From positions 1-46,595 of the forward strand of contig JADJCH010000039.1 of the NCBI GenBank assembly GCA_016703325.1: 46,595 nucleotides of DNA, written 5' to 3'. The stretch comes from Burkholderiales bacterium. Its GTDB lineage: Bacteria > Pseudomonadota > Gammaproteobacteria > Burkholderiales > Burkholderiaceae_C. A program made the translations under genes and the position numbers. Of the stretch, positions 16,911 to 25,772 are shown piece after piece. The notes beneath the pieces were generated by a model. The model was not told the origin of the DNA. It ran no database searches and saw only the letters and a program-made list of their open reading frames with translations. The number at the start of each line of letters is the position of its first letter. Within the stretch, counting starts at the first letter, position 1.

Positions 16911-17704
16911 TCAGAACAACGCCGACAGAAACTCCAGGCTCCGCCCCAGCGCCAGAGCCGCGCTGGCCGGGTGGTAGGCGGCGCGGGACCAGCAGTTGAA
17001 GCCGTGCTGGGAGCCGGGGTAGAGGTGAAATTCCGCCTGCGCGGCGGCGGTGACCGTGACCGGGCCATGGCCGTCTGCACGGCCTGTACGGCCTCCGGCG
17101 GGATGCTGGTGTCCTGCTCGGCATGGTGGAACTGCACCGGCACGTGGATCTGCGCGGCCAGCTCCAGTTGGCCGGCGATGCCGCCGCCGTAGTAGGCCAC
17201 CGCGCGGTCCACGCCGCAGAGGGCGGCGGCGGCGTAGGCCAGGCGGCCGCCCATGCAGTAGCCGATGGCGCCGACCCGGCGGGGGGCGATTGCGGCAGAG
17301 CCGCCACCGTCGTCCCCGCGCCGGCGCAGCCAGTCGATGGCCACCTGCGTGTCGCCCAGCGCCTGCTCGCGGGTGAGCTGCTTCATCAGCTCGATGGCGC
17401 GGTCCCGCTCGGCGCCCACGTAACCCAGCTCCACACGCGGCGCCTGGCGCCAGAACAGGTCCGGCGCCAGCACGGTGAAGCCAGCCAGCGCGTACTGCTC
17501 GGCCACGCCGCGGATGTGCGGGTTGACGCCGAAGATCTCCTGCAGCAGCAGCAGCCCGGGGCCGTCACCGGCAGGCGGGCGGGCCAGGTAGGCCTGCATC
17601 GGGCCGTCGGTGGTGTGAAGGGTCAGCCACTCGGTGGTCACCGGTGAATGGGCAGGCACAGGGGCCAAGGGGGTGTTGGAGGTGGTCATGTTCATCACGG
17701 TCAT
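16911..17704 (-). pseudogene. dienelactone hydrolase family protein, frameshifted
   Basis: The N-terminal frame from ATG 17704 (alternatives 17695 and 17689) shows the alpha/beta-hydrolase fold with LLLLQEIFGVNPHIR, the nucleophile motif IGYCMGGR and the Asp segment AEQDTSIPPEAV. After AVQTAMA the match is lost in this frame and resumes one frame over as VTVTAAAQAEFHLYPGSQHGFNCW and ends at TGA 16911-16913 after LEFLSALF. The His of the Cys-Asp-His triad lies in that second part. Loss of one base from the GGG run at 17062-17064 (plus strand) would explain the break and would restore AMAPVTVT. Its start lies directly after the marR stop (TGAATG), so the two form an operon. Family members hydrolyse dienelactones in chlorocatechol pathways or related esters. 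Confidence 0.75.
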
Positions 17705-18214
17705 TCATTGCGGTGAAGGGTGACGCTCACTCCCCTCATCTCCCGCCGGCAGCGCTTCCAGCCCGGCGCGCATGCGCTGCAGCAGCGCCAGCAGCTGCTG
17801 CCGTTCGGTGGGGGAAAAACCATCGGTGGCGGCCGCCACCAGCGGGGCGGTGCTGCGGCGTGCCTGGTCGAGCAGGGTGGCGCCGGCGGGGCTGAGTTGC
17901 AGGCGGGTGCAGCGGCGGTCCTGCTCGTCTGCACGGGCTTCCAGCAGGCCGCGTTCACGCAGGCTGGCCAGCAGCCGGGCGATCTGGCCCTTGTCCCGCC
18001 CGGAGTGGGCCACCAGCTCCCGCTGCGTGGCGCCGGGGTGGCGCGCAAAGAAGCGCAGGGCGCGGATCTCCATCGGGCCGACCTCCTGCACGCTGTCGCG
18101 CAGCTGGCGATGCTGCCGGGAGCGGAAGGCGTGCATCACCGCATGCAGTGCCTCCATCACTTCATCGTCCTTGGAGAGGGGGAAGTCGTTGACAACATCA
18201 ACTTGTTGGGTCAT
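17705..18214 (-). CDS. MarR family transcriptional regulator
   Basis: This 169-residue winged-helix repressor has the MarR core: PMEIRALRFFARHPGATQRELVAHSGRDKGQIARLLASLRERGLL, the beta-wing DEQDRRCTRLQLSPAG, and C-terminal dimer helices. MarR proteins usually repress a divergent gene and their own operon until a phenolic or oxidative signal binds. The ATG at 18214 is preferred over 18226 because the latter lies inside a good -10 element. It is followed directly by the dienelactone hydrolase gene and diverges from a siderophore-interacting reductase. Confidence 0.85.
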   Translation of the reverse strand: MTQQVDVVNDFPLSKDDEVMEALHAVMHAFRSRQHRQLRDSVQEVGPMEIRALRFFARHPGATQRELVAHSGRDKGQIARLLASLRERGLLEARADEQDRRCTRLQLSPAGATLLDQARRSTAPLVAAATDGFSPTERQQLLALLQRMRAGLEALPAGDEGSERHPSPQ

Positions 18215-18224
18215 GATGGATGAC

Positions 18225-18253
18225 ATTATCAACCAATAAGCGGGTGGCACCAA
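18225..18253 (-). promoter_or_regulatory. sigma-70-type promoter for marR
   Basis: Read on the minus strand, TTGGTG (18253-18248) and GATAAT (18230-18225) are 17 bases apart. Transcription would start within a few bases of the ATG at 18214, giving a nearly leaderless message, in keeping with the lack of a ribosome site. The flanking TTGATAATGTCA and GTTGATGTTGTCAAC stretches look like imperfect MarR half-sites. Confidence 0.45.
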
Positions 18254-18268
18254 GCCGCCCGGCCGAAC

Positions 18269-19015
18269 ATGAATCTTCTTCAGAGCCCCCGCCGCATCCA
18301 GCGTGTGCGCCGCGAGGTCCGATTGCGCCGGGCCACCGTGCAGGCGGTGCAGCGGCTGAGCCCGAACTTCGTTGCCGTCACCTTCGGTGGCGAGGACTTC
18401 GCCGATTTTGTCTCCGACGGCTTCGACGACCACATCAAGGTGATCTTCAGCGAGTCGGCGGGCGAGCGGGTGATGCGCGACTACACCCCGCGCCGCTTCG
18501 ATGCCGCCCGCCGCGAGCTGACGCTGGAGTTTGCGCTGCACGAGCACGGCCCCGCCAGCGACTGGGCGCGCCAGGCTCGGGTGGGCCAGTCCCTGGTGAT
18601 CGGCGGGCCGCGCGGCTCGATGATCATCCCCACCGATGACGACTGGCACCTGCTGGTGGCCGATGCTTCCGCGCTGCCGGCCCTGCACCGCCGGGTGGAG
18701 GAGCTGCCCACCGGCGCCCGCGTGCACAGCCTGGTGCTGCTGGACGACCCGGCCGACCGGCGCGACCTGCTGCAGGGCCGGCCGAGCGCCATCGACCTGC
18801 AGGCGCAGTGGTTCGACCAGCCCGCCGCTCTGCTGGAGGCGCTGCGCAGCCTGCCTCTGCCGGCGGGAGAGGGCTTCGCCTGGGCGGCCGGCGAGGCCAG
18901 CCTGGCGGCCGATTGGCGCCGCGTGCTGCTGCAGGAGAAGGGCCACCCGCTGGAGGCGAGCAAGATCGCCTCCTACTGGAAGCGCGGCGCGGCCGACTTC
19001 CACGAGCCGCGCTGA
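18269..19015 (+). CDS. siderophore-interacting protein (NADPH ferric-chelate reductase)
   Basis: The 248-residue product matches the SIP/ViuB flavoprotein family, which releases iron from ferric siderophores in the cytoplasm. Seen: an FAD-binding beta-barrel (about 10-115) with DDHIKVIF and DYTPRRFDAARRELTLEFALHEHGPASDWA, then the NAD(P)H-binding domain with GPRGSMIIP, ADASALPAL, and the C-terminal FAWAAGEAS...HPLEASKIASYWKRG segment typical of the family. It is divergent from marR, so iron or redox control by that regulator is plausible. Confidence 0.9.
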   Translation: MNLLQSPRRIQRVRREVRLRRATVQAVQRLSPNFVAVTFGGEDFADFVSDGFDDHIKVIFSESAGERVMRDYTPRRFDAARRELTLEFALHEHGPASDWARQARVGQSLVIGGPRGSMIIPTDDDWHLLVADASALPALHRRVEELPTGARVHSLVLLDDPADRRDLLQGRPSAIDLQAQWFDQPAALLEALRSLPLPAGEGFAWAAGEASLAADWRRVLLQEKGHPLEASKIASYWKRGAADFHEPR

Positions 19016-19097
19016 ACCGGGGCTCGCCGGAGCGCCAGCCGCCTTGCCGCCACCGCGCCGCAACCACCCCGTTACCACGCCGTTACCATCCCCGGCC

Positions 19098-20204
19098 ATG
19101 GAAGAGATCGACTGCATCGTGGTGGGCGCGGGCGTGGTGGGCCTGGCGGTGGCGCGGCAGATGGCGCTGCAGGGCCGGGAGACGCTGCTGCTGGAGCGCG
19201 AGACCGCCATCGGCACGGCCACCAGCTCGCGCAACAGCGAGGTCATCCACGCCGGCATCTACCACCCGCAGGGCTCGCTGAAGGCCCGCCTCTGCCTGCG
19301 CGGCCGCGAGCTGCTCTACGCCTACTGTGCCGAGCGCGCACTGCCCCACCGGCGCAGCGGCAAACTCATCGTCGCCACCGCCGCCGATCAGGAGGCCGAG
19401 CTGCTGGCGCTGCAGGCCGCCGGCCGGGCCAACGGGGTGGGCGACCTGCAGCTGCTCACACAGGCCCAGGCCCAGGCGCTGGAGCCGCAGCTGGCCTGCA
19501 CCGCGGCGCTGCTCAGCCCCAGCACCGGCATCGTCGACAGCCATGCGCTGATGCTGTCGTTGCGGGGGGACTTCGAGGCGGCCGGGGGCATGGTGGCCTT
19601 CGGGGCGCAGGTGACGGGCGGGCAGTGTGCGGCCGATGGCATCACGCTCGATGTGGCCGGTGAGGAGCCGATGCGCATCCGCACTCGCCGGCTTGTCAAC
19701 TGCGCCGGCCTGCAGGCACAGGAGCTGGCAGCGGCCTTGACCGGCACGCCGCTGCGCAGCGGCTGGGCGCCACCGCCGCTTCACCTGGCCAAGGGCAACT
19801 ACTTCAGCCTGGCGCGGCGGGCCCCGTTTTCGCACCTGATCTACCCGGTGCCGGAGCCCGGTGGCCTGGGCGTGCACCTGACGCTGGACCTGGCCGGGCA
19901 GGCCCGTTTCGGCCCGGATGTGGAGTGGGTGGACCAACTGCACTACCCGGTGGACGCGGCCCGCGGCGAAGGCTTCTACGCCTCTATCCGGCGCTATTGG
20001 CCCGGCCTGCCGGACGGCGCCCTGCAACCGGCCTATGCGGGCATCCGCCCCAAACTCAGCGGGCCGGGCGAGCCGGCACGGGACTTCCTGGTCCATGGCG
20101 AAGCCGACCACGGCCTGCCCGGCCTGACCCACCTCTTCGGCATCGAGTCCCCCGGGTTGACCGCGTCGCTCGCACTGGCCGAGTGGGTCGGACAGAATCC
20201 CTGA
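19098..20204 (+). CDS. FAD-dependent oxidoreductase, L-2-hydroxyglutarate oxidase-like
   Basis: A 368-residue member of the DAO superfamily. Seen: the N-terminal Rossmann motif VVGAGVVGLAVARQMALQG, SRNSEVIHAGIYHPQGSLKARLC (the substrate-proximal segment shared with L-2-hydroxyglutarate dehydrogenase/LhgO), LVNCAGLQA, KGNYF, and the C-terminal AGIRPKL...FGIESPGLTASLALAEWV that closes the FAD site. Soluble or peripherally bound. Its substrate is inferred to be a 2-hydroxy acid; exact identity is open. It begins about 80 bases after the siderophore-interacting reductase and is followed at 38 bases by a GST gene. Confidence 0.82.
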   Translation: MEEIDCIVVGAGVVGLAVARQMALQGRETLLLERETAIGTATSSRNSEVIHAGIYHPQGSLKARLCLRGRELLYAYCAERALPHRRSGKLIVATAADQEAELLALQAAGRANGVGDLQLLTQAQAQALEPQLACTAALLSPSTGIVDSHALMLSLRGDFEAAGGMVAFGAQVTGGQCAADGITLDVAGEEPMRIRTRRLVNCAGLQAQELAAALTGTPLRSGWAPPPLHLAKGNYFSLARRAPFSHLIYPVPEPGGLGVHLTLDLAGQARFGPDVEWVDQLHYPVDAARGEGFYASIRRYWPGLPDGALQPAYAGIRPKLSGPGEPARDFLVHGEADHGLPGLTHLFGIESPGLTASLALAEWVGQNP

Positions 20205-20241
20205 ATTCCTTTTTTCACCCCACCCTCCAAGGAGACAACCC

Positions 20242-20856
20242 GTGACCCTGAAGCTGTTCCTCAAGCCCGGCGCCTGTTCACTGAGCCCGCACATCGCGCT
20301 GGAAGAAGCCGGCCTGCCCTACGACACCGAGTCGGTGGACCTGGCCAAGAAGGTCACCGCCTCCGGCGGCAACTACTTCGACATCAACCCCAAGGGTTAT
20401 GTGCCGGCGCTGCTGCTGGACTCCGGCGAGCTGCTCACCGAAGGCCCGGCCATCGTCCAGTACATCGCCGACCTGGTGCCCGAGCGGCAGCTGGCCCCTG
20501 CCAACGGCACGATCGAGCGCTACCGCCTGCAGTCCTGGCTGACCTTCATCGGCACCGAGCTGCACAAGTCCTGCAGCGCCTTCTTCAACCCGATGGCCAA
20601 GGACGACTGGAAGTCCATCGCCCGCGCCAACCTGGAGCGCCGCCTGCGTCACGTGGAGGATCACCTGGCCGCCGGCAACGCCTACCTGCTGGGCGAGGGC
20701 TTCAGCGTGGCCGATGGCTACCTCTTCACGGTGCTGGGCTGGATGAAGCCGATCGGCTTCGACCTCACCCCCTACCCGTCCATCCAGGCCTACCAGGCCC
20801 GCGTGGGCAGCCGGCCGGCCGTGCAGGCGGCGTTGAAGGCCGAAGGGCTGGCCTGA
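20242..20856 (+). CDS. glutathione S-transferase
   Basis: The 204-residue product has the beta-class bacterial GST layout: a thioredoxin-like N-terminal domain starting LKLFLKPGACSLSPHIALEEAG, where Cys/Ser residues near position 10 bind glutathione, the cis-Pro segment KGYVPAL and ES-type motif LTEGPAIVQYI, then an all-helical C-terminal domain with LLGEGFSVADGYLFTVLGW. The start is GTG 20242 with AAGGAGA seven bases before it. GSTs conjugate electrophiles; the neighbours do not reveal a substrate. Confidence 0.92.
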   Translation: MTLKLFLKPGACSLSPHIALEEAGLPYDTESVDLAKKVTASGGNYFDINPKGYVPALLLDSGELLTEGPAIVQYIADLVPERQLAPANGTIERYRLQSWLTFIGTELHKSCSAFFNPMAKDDWKSIARANLERRLRHVEDHLAAGNAYLLGEGFSVADGYLFTVLGWMKPIGFDLTPYPSIQAYQARVGSRPAVQAALKAEGLA

Positions 20857-21078
20857 GGGCACCACAGCCTTGGTACAGCCGGCAGAACCTGCAGCAGATG
20901 AGGCTGCTTGATCCGGCTTGGCGAATCCGCGTCACCACCGTTCGCGACCGCCGCGCGCTGCCCCGGTTTTCGTGTCGGAGACGACATGGACGACTTGTTG
21001 ACGTCGCTCGGCGTCGATGCATGATGGCTGGCGCTGCGGTTGCTCGAACGCAGAGGTTCGGCCCCGCAGCGCTCGTCA

Positions 21079-22962
21079 TCAGTCCCCGGCAGTCAGGCGC
21101 TGATCGATCCAGGCGAAGGCGCTCTGCACGTCGTAGTTGCCGGCGTGCCCCTGGTCCCAGTGCAGCGCGAAGTCCACGGTCTTGACCTTGCCGTCGGCCT
21201 TCAGCGCACGGCTGATGTTGTAGGCCACGGTGAAGGCGGTGTCGCGGTCCCTCGCGCCGTTGCGGATGCGCCAGTGCCTGGTGATGCCGTCGGTCTTGCC
21301 GATGTAAGGCAGCGCGTTGATCATCCTGTACTGGTTCAGCACGAAGTCCCTTTGGGGTTGGACTGACCAGGTGTAGCCGGTGTTCAGCAGGCCCACATCG
21401 GCTTGCGCGGCATTGACGGCGTCGCCGCCGTTGTTGTTGTTCCAGGCGTAGTCGGTGAAGTTGGAGTACACCTGCGCGGCGGTGCCGAACAGGTTGGACT
21501 CGCCGCCGTGGTAGTTGCCGTAGACGACGGCGCCAGCGCCCGTGGTGTCGCCGGTGGCGGTGGTCGCCAGGATGGCCGTCTGCCCGACCTGATCGAAGCT
21601 GGGCATGGCCTTCAGGCGGGCCTGCTTGGCAACGAACTTCAGGTAGTTCGACATGTTGAAGTACGAGACCGCACCGCTGGAGTCGACGTTGATGAAGTCG
21701 TTCTTGTAGTACAAGGTCCCGCTGCCGCCCGCCACACCGTTGGCCGCGGCCGTGCCGTAGGCGTCGTAGGCGACGATGGAGTTGCCGGCCTTGACGTACG
21801 CGCTGGCGGCGTTCCTGAGTTCGCCCTGCAGGGCGGCCAGCATGTTGTCCGTGGTCAATGCTGCCCCGGTGTCGGTCTTCAGGCCGAGGCCGGCCTGATA
21901 GGTCACGAACCGGTTCATCAGTTCCTGGCTTCCCGTCGGGTCCGGGTTGGCGGCGCGGATGAGTTCAGCGCCGGTCGCGTCGACGATCAGCCCCGCCTTC
22001 TGGTCGGCCGACACCAGCGTGCGGGTGTCCAGCACGTTGAACATCCACTCATAGGCCAGATCGGCGCTGCCCATGTCCTGGATGGGGCAGTAGGCCACCA
22101 CGGCGTAGATGCTGTCGCTGATGGAGCTCTTGCCGTTGGCGTCGATGCCGGCCGCACCGGCGGCTTTCAGGTAGGGGTGGTACTCGGCGCTGTTGCCGGT
22201 GGCCGCGAGTTGGGTGCTCTGTGCACCGCCGCCGCTGGTGCCGTTGACCACGATGCGGTTGGCGTTGCCGAACATGGTGCTGTCGTTCAGGCGCAGCCAG
22301 CGCACCGCTGCCTTGGCGTCAACGATGGCCGCTGGTGCCTTGCCCTGGTAGATGCCGTCGCTGTAGACGCCATCCGGTGCAGCGGCGCCGCGGCTGCGCG
22401 AGGCCATGTTGATGTAGACGAAGCCGCGCGCCAGCGCCGCGCCGCGCTTGTCGGTGTCGCTGGTGCTGCTGTAGCTGCCGCCGTCGACGATGTCGGCGCC
22501 ACGGTAGTTGGTGCTGGTGATGGCGGCCGTGCCGTCCCAGCCGTTCAGGCCACCCTGGTAGCTCGCAAACCAGCCGGCGTTGTTGACGTTCAGCAGGATG
22601 GCGTTGTCCTGTTTGGCCGCATCCTCTTCGCGCACGAAGATGTTCAGGTTCTGATATCCGCAGCTCTGGTTGTCCACATTGGAACCACGCTGGTTGGGTG
22701 CCAGCGTCATCGGCTTGCCGACGTAGCAGACCTCGCGGTACCAGCGCACGGGTGTGCTCACGCCGTCGAGCGTGACGGTGATGGTGGTGTATTTGGTCTT
22801 GTCGAAGGCCAGTTGGCTGTCGTAGACACCGGCGCCGGCAGTGTTGCTGTCGGACTTGCTGCTGTCGCTGCCGCCTCCGCAGGCGGCCGTCAGGCCGGCA
22901 ACACACAGGGCAGCAGCCAGGCTGGTGGCCTTCAGGTGCTGGATCGGTTTCGTCATCGTCAT
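21079..22962 (-). CDS. exported lipoprotein tannase (subtype B tannase-like)
   Basis: The 627-residue product has a lipoprotein signal with lipobox LTAAC (lipidated Cys28) and an alpha/beta-hydrolase fold. The nucleophile is Ser243 in NGTSGGG, and near the C-terminus RNGARDRDT (Asp572 or Asp574) and HWDQGHAGNYD (His606) complete a triad in the arrangement of subtype B tannases, which cleave gallate esters (depsides, methyl gallate). It is the last gene of the leftward run TRAP transporter - gallate dioxygenase - this gene, which supports gallate release outside the inner membrane followed by uptake and ring cleavage. Other feruloyl-esterase-like activities are possible; activity is inferred from motif and context. 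Confidence 0.72.
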   Translation of the reverse strand: MTMTKPIQHLKATSLAAALCVAGLTAACGGGSDSSKSDSNTAGAGVYDSQLAFDKTKYTTITVTLDGVSTPVRWYREVCYVGKPMTLAPNQRGSNVDNQSCGYQNLNIFVREEDAAKQDNAILLNVNNAGWFASYQGGLNGWDGTAAITSTNYRGADIVDGGSYSSTSDTDKRGAALARGFVYINMASRSRGAAAPDGVYSDGIYQGKAPAAIVDAKAAVRWLRLNDSTMFGNANRIVVNGTSGGGAQSTQLAATGNSAEYHPYLKAAGAAGIDANGKSSISDSIYAVVAYCPIQDMGSADLAYEWMFNVLDTRTLVSADQKAGLIVDATGAELIRAANPDPTGSQELMNRFVTYQAGLGLKTDTGAALTTDNMLAALQGELRNAASAYVKAGNSIVAYDAYGTAAANGVAGGSGTLYYKNDFINVDSSGAVSYFNMSNYLKFVAKQARLKAMPSFDQVGQTAILATTATGDTTGAGAVVYGNYHGGESNLFGTAAQVYSNFTDYAWNNNNGGDAVNAAQADVGLLNTGYTWSVQPQRDFVLNQYRMINALPYIGKTDGITRHWRIRNGARDRDTAFTVAYNISRALKADGKVKTVDFALHWDQGHAGNYDVQSAFAWIDQRLTAGD

Positions 22963-23070
22963 GTCTCCTCAAGGGGCAATGAATGGGCCTCGCGGCCAGC
23001 GGCAAGCCGGGCCCGTCGCCCAAGAGCGGCAGGCCGGCCACGAAAACAAGAACAAGAGGGCGGCAGGGTC

Positions 23071-24351
23071 TTATTGCCCGTCCATCGCCCGTACCCGGTC
23101 CCCACCGGCCACCGAGTAGGTCAGCGGCACCTTGCGGGTGGCCAGGAACTGCTCCAGCGTCTCGCCGCGGAAGGCGGCGTAGACGGCGGGGTTGGACACG
23201 CCCAGCACCGCGGCCATCTTCTCCAGCACGAAGAAGCTCACGCCGCGGCGGATCATCTCGATCCACTTGCGGCCGGCGATCAGGTCCTTCTCCTCGTCGC
23301 TCAGGCCGCGCTCGGCGGCCAGCGCGTCGAAGTCGCTGCCGAAGCGGGCGCGGTGCTCTGGCTTGACCAGGTCGTGCAGGAAGGTGTTGATGCGCAGGTT
23401 GGCGTGGCTGCGCGCCTGCGTGAAGGGGTAGGTGCCGGCCAGGCCACCCGCGCCTTCCAGCTCATGGCCGACGTGCTTCCGATAGGCCTCGACGGCCGCC
23501 GCATCCGGCTCGCCGCCCAGGTCCTCCAGCACCAGGGTGGCGATGTTGGTCACCGAGGGCGCGTAGGTCTGCTTGTGCACCAGCTTGACCTGCTCGGACA
23601 GTGCGCCGCGCATGATCAGCCACATGATGACCTCGGCGCCCTCCATGCCGCCCTTGACGGCGTACTCGGCGATGCGCATGTTGGCCAGCGTCTCGGGGCT
23701 CTTCTCCAGCAGCTCCAGGAACTCGGCGTCCCAGGCCTCGTTGAGGAAGCCGGCACGCTCGCCATGCACCTGGTGGCTCAGGCCGCCGGTGGCCATGATG
23801 GCGACGTTGAGGTCTTCCGGGTAGCTCTCGATGGCCTTGCGTAGCGACTTGCCCAGCTTCCACATGCGCTTGGCACTCGGGATCGGCAGCTGCAGCACAC
23901 CCACCTGCAGCGGCACCACCTGGCCGGGCCAGGGGCCGTTTTCGTCGCCCAGCATCGACAGCGGCGACAGGAAGCCGTGGTCCACCGGCTTGCCCTGGAA
24001 GAAGGACATGTCGAACTCGTCGGCCATCAGCGCCGCGCCGATGTGCTGCGACAGGCCCAGGTGGCCACGTGCCGGCGCCACCTCGCGCGGGCCGCCGCCC
24101 TCGTCGGCTGCGACGTACAGGTCGTCGATGCCCAGTGCGTAGGCCGAGTAGTGGTCGAAGAAGAAGCTGGTGATGTGGTCGTTGTAGATGGTGAAGATCA
24201 CATCGATCTTCTTCTCGTGCACCCAGGCGCGGATCACGTCGAAGCCGTCGAAGATCGGCTTCCAGGCCGGGTCCTTGTGCTTGCCGGTGTCCTTGGCGTA
24301 GCCGATGGTGGGCGAATGCGAGGCGCCGATGCCTCCGATGATGCGGGCCAT
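23071..24351 (-). CDS. galA: gallate dioxygenase (fused LigB-LigA type)
   Basis: The 426-residue product combines a class III extradiol dioxygenase catalytic domain (LigB-like, about 1-280) and a LigA-like cap domain (about 300-415), the architecture and length of GalA and DesB, which open gallate to 4-oxalomesaconate with Fe(II). Seen: His12 in ASHSPTIG, the YNDHITSFFFDHYSAYALG segment, SHQVHGER and the EGAEVIMWLIMRGALS segment holding further iron ligands and active-site residues, then GTYPFTQARS and FVLEKMAAVLGVSNPAVYAAFRG in the cap. Two-subunit protocatechuate 4,5-dioxygenases have these as separate chains. It sits between the TRAP permease gene and the tannase gene. The later enzymes of the gallate path (tautomerase, hydratase, aldolase) are not in the window. 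Confidence 0.87.
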   Translation of the reverse strand: MARIIGGIGASHSPTIGYAKDTGKHKDPAWKPIFDGFDVIRAWVHEKKIDVIFTIYNDHITSFFFDHYSAYALGIDDLYVAADEGGGPREVAPARGHLGLSQHIGAALMADEFDMSFFQGKPVDHGFLSPLSMLGDENGPWPGQVVPLQVGVLQLPIPSAKRMWKLGKSLRKAIESYPEDLNVAIMATGGLSHQVHGERAGFLNEAWDAEFLELLEKSPETLANMRIAEYAVKGGMEGAEVIMWLIMRGALSEQVKLVHKQTYAPSVTNIATLVLEDLGGEPDAAAVEAYRKHVGHELEGAGGLAGTYPFTQARSHANLRINTFLHDLVKPEHRARFGSDFDALAAERGLSDEEKDLIAGRKWIEMIRRGVSFFVLEKMAAVLGVSNPAVYAAFRGETLEQFLATRKVPLTYSVAGGDRVRAMDGQ

Positions 24352-24443
24352 GGGGAGTCTCCTGAACGGAACGGTGGATGGAGCGAGGAAATCAAGAAGG
24401 GGGGGCGGCGCAGGCGCGCGCGCCCCGGGGCAAAGGACTGCGG

Positions 24444-25772
24444 TCAGCCGCCGAAGCTGTGCACCAGCACCAGCGCGATGGATGGGAAGGCCAGCAGCAG
24501 CACGATGCGGATCAGGTCCGACGCCAGGAAGGGCATCACGCCCTTGAAGGTCTCCACCAGCGGCACGTCCTTGGCCAGGCGGTTGATGATGAAGACGTTC
24601 ATGCCCACCGGCGGGTGCACCAGGCCGATCTCCACCACCATCAGCGCCAGGATGCCGAACCACACGCTCTTGTCGGTGTCGGTCAGGCCGTGGAAGTCCA
24701 GGCCCATCACCATCGGGTAGAAGATCGGGATGGTCAGCAGGATCATGGCCAGCGAGTCCATCACGCAGCCCAGCAGGATGTAGATCACCAGGATGGCCAC
24801 CATCACCACCATCGGGCTCAGGCCGCTGCCCTTGACCCAGGCGGCCAGCTCCACCGGCATCTGCGACAGCGCCAGCGCGGTGTTGAGCATGTCCGCCCCC
24901 AGCAGGACCAGGAAGATCATCGCGGTGGCATGGGCGGTGCCCAGTGCCGATTGCAGGATGCCCTGCAGCCGCATGCCCCCGGTGACCACCGCCAGCACGC
25001 CGCAGGCCGCTGCGCCGATGGCCGCTGCCTCGGTGGGGTTGGCCCAGCCGCCGTAGATGCCGACGATCACCACTGCGAACACCAGCAGCACCGGCAGCAC
25101 CTGCGCCAGCGCCTTCAGCCGCTCGCTCCAGGGGGCACGTGGACCGGCGGGGCCGGCCTGCGGCTTGAGCGTGACGATCAGGCGCACCACGATCATGTAG
25201 CCGACCATGGCGATCAGGCCCGGCAGCACCGCGGCCATGAACAGCTTGCCGATGGACTCCTGCGTGAGGATGGCGTAGATCACCAGCGGCACCGACGGCG
25301 GGATCATGATGCCCAGCGTGCCGCCTGCGGCCAGTGCCCCGGTGGCCAGGCTGCCGGCGTAGCCGAAGCGTCTGAGCTCCGGCAGGGCCACCTGGCCCAT
25401 GGTGGCCGCGGTGGCCAGCGACGAGCCGCAGATGGCGCCGAAGCCGGCGCAGGCGCCGATGGAGGCCATCGCGATGCCGCCGCGCAGGTGGCCCATGAAG
25501 GCGGCCACGAAGCGGAACAGCGCTGCGCTCAGCCCGCCGTGGGTGGCGAACTGGCCCATCAGCAGGAACATCGGGATGACGATCAGGTCGTAGTTCGACA
25601 GCCGCGCATAACCGACGTTCTTCCACATGCTCAACAGCGGCGTGACGCTGCCGCTCAGCCAGGCGTAGCCCAGCGACCCCATGGTGAACATCGCCACACC
25701 GATGGGCACCCGCAGCGCGAGCAGGGCCATCAGCAGCACGAAGATCAGCGTGCCCGCAGCGATGCCGCTCAT
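24444..25772 (-). CDS. TRAP transporter large permease subunit (DctM family)
   Basis: A 442-residue inner-membrane protein with about 12 hydrophobic segments and the DctM signature regions GACAGFGAICGSSLATAATMG, TLGIMIPPSVPLVIYA and EIGLVHPPVGMNVFIIN. It forms the sodium-coupled channel of a tripartite ATP-independent periplasmic transporter. The ATG at 25772 overlaps the stop of the small subunit as ATGA. Operon position directly upstream of gallate dioxygenase suggests uptake of gallate or a related aromatic acid; TRAP systems most often carry carboxylates. Confidence 0.92.
   Translation of the reverse strand: MSGIAAGTLIFVLLMALLALRVPIGVAMFTMGSLGYAWLSGSVTPLLSMWKNVGYARLSNYDLIVIPMFLLMGQFATHGGLSAALFRFVAAFMGHLRGGIAMASIGACAGFGAICGSSLATAATMGQVALPELRRFGYAGSLATGALAAGGTLGIMIPPSVPLVIYAILTQESIGKLFMAAVLPGLIAMVGYMIVVRLIVTLKPQAGPAGPRAPWSERLKALAQVLPVLLVFAVVIVGIYGGWANPTEAAAIGAAACGVLAVVTGGMRLQGILQSALGTAHATAMIFLVLLGADMLNTALALSQMPVELAAWVKGSGLSPMVVMVAILVIYILLGCVMDSLAMILLTIPIFYPMVMGLDFHGLTDTDKSVWFGILALMVVEIGLVHPPVGMNVFIINRLAKDVPLVETFKGVMPFLASDLIRIVLLLAFPSIALVLVHSFGG

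Noticed and set aside
17705..19258. 517-codon minus-strand frame containing MarR
   Set aside because: Only the last 170 codons are MarR; the rest is antisense to the siderophore-interacting reductase.
20986..21024. Twelve-residue open frame (MDDLLTSLGVDA) with a good ribosome site
   Set aside because: Too short to support; may be a remnant of a decayed gene but nothing recognisable continues after its stop.
21403..23844. 813-codon open frame on the plus strand opposite the tannase and gallate dioxygenase genes
   Set aside because: It is the antisense shadow of two well-supported genes, with His/Val/Ala-biased composition and no recognisable domain.
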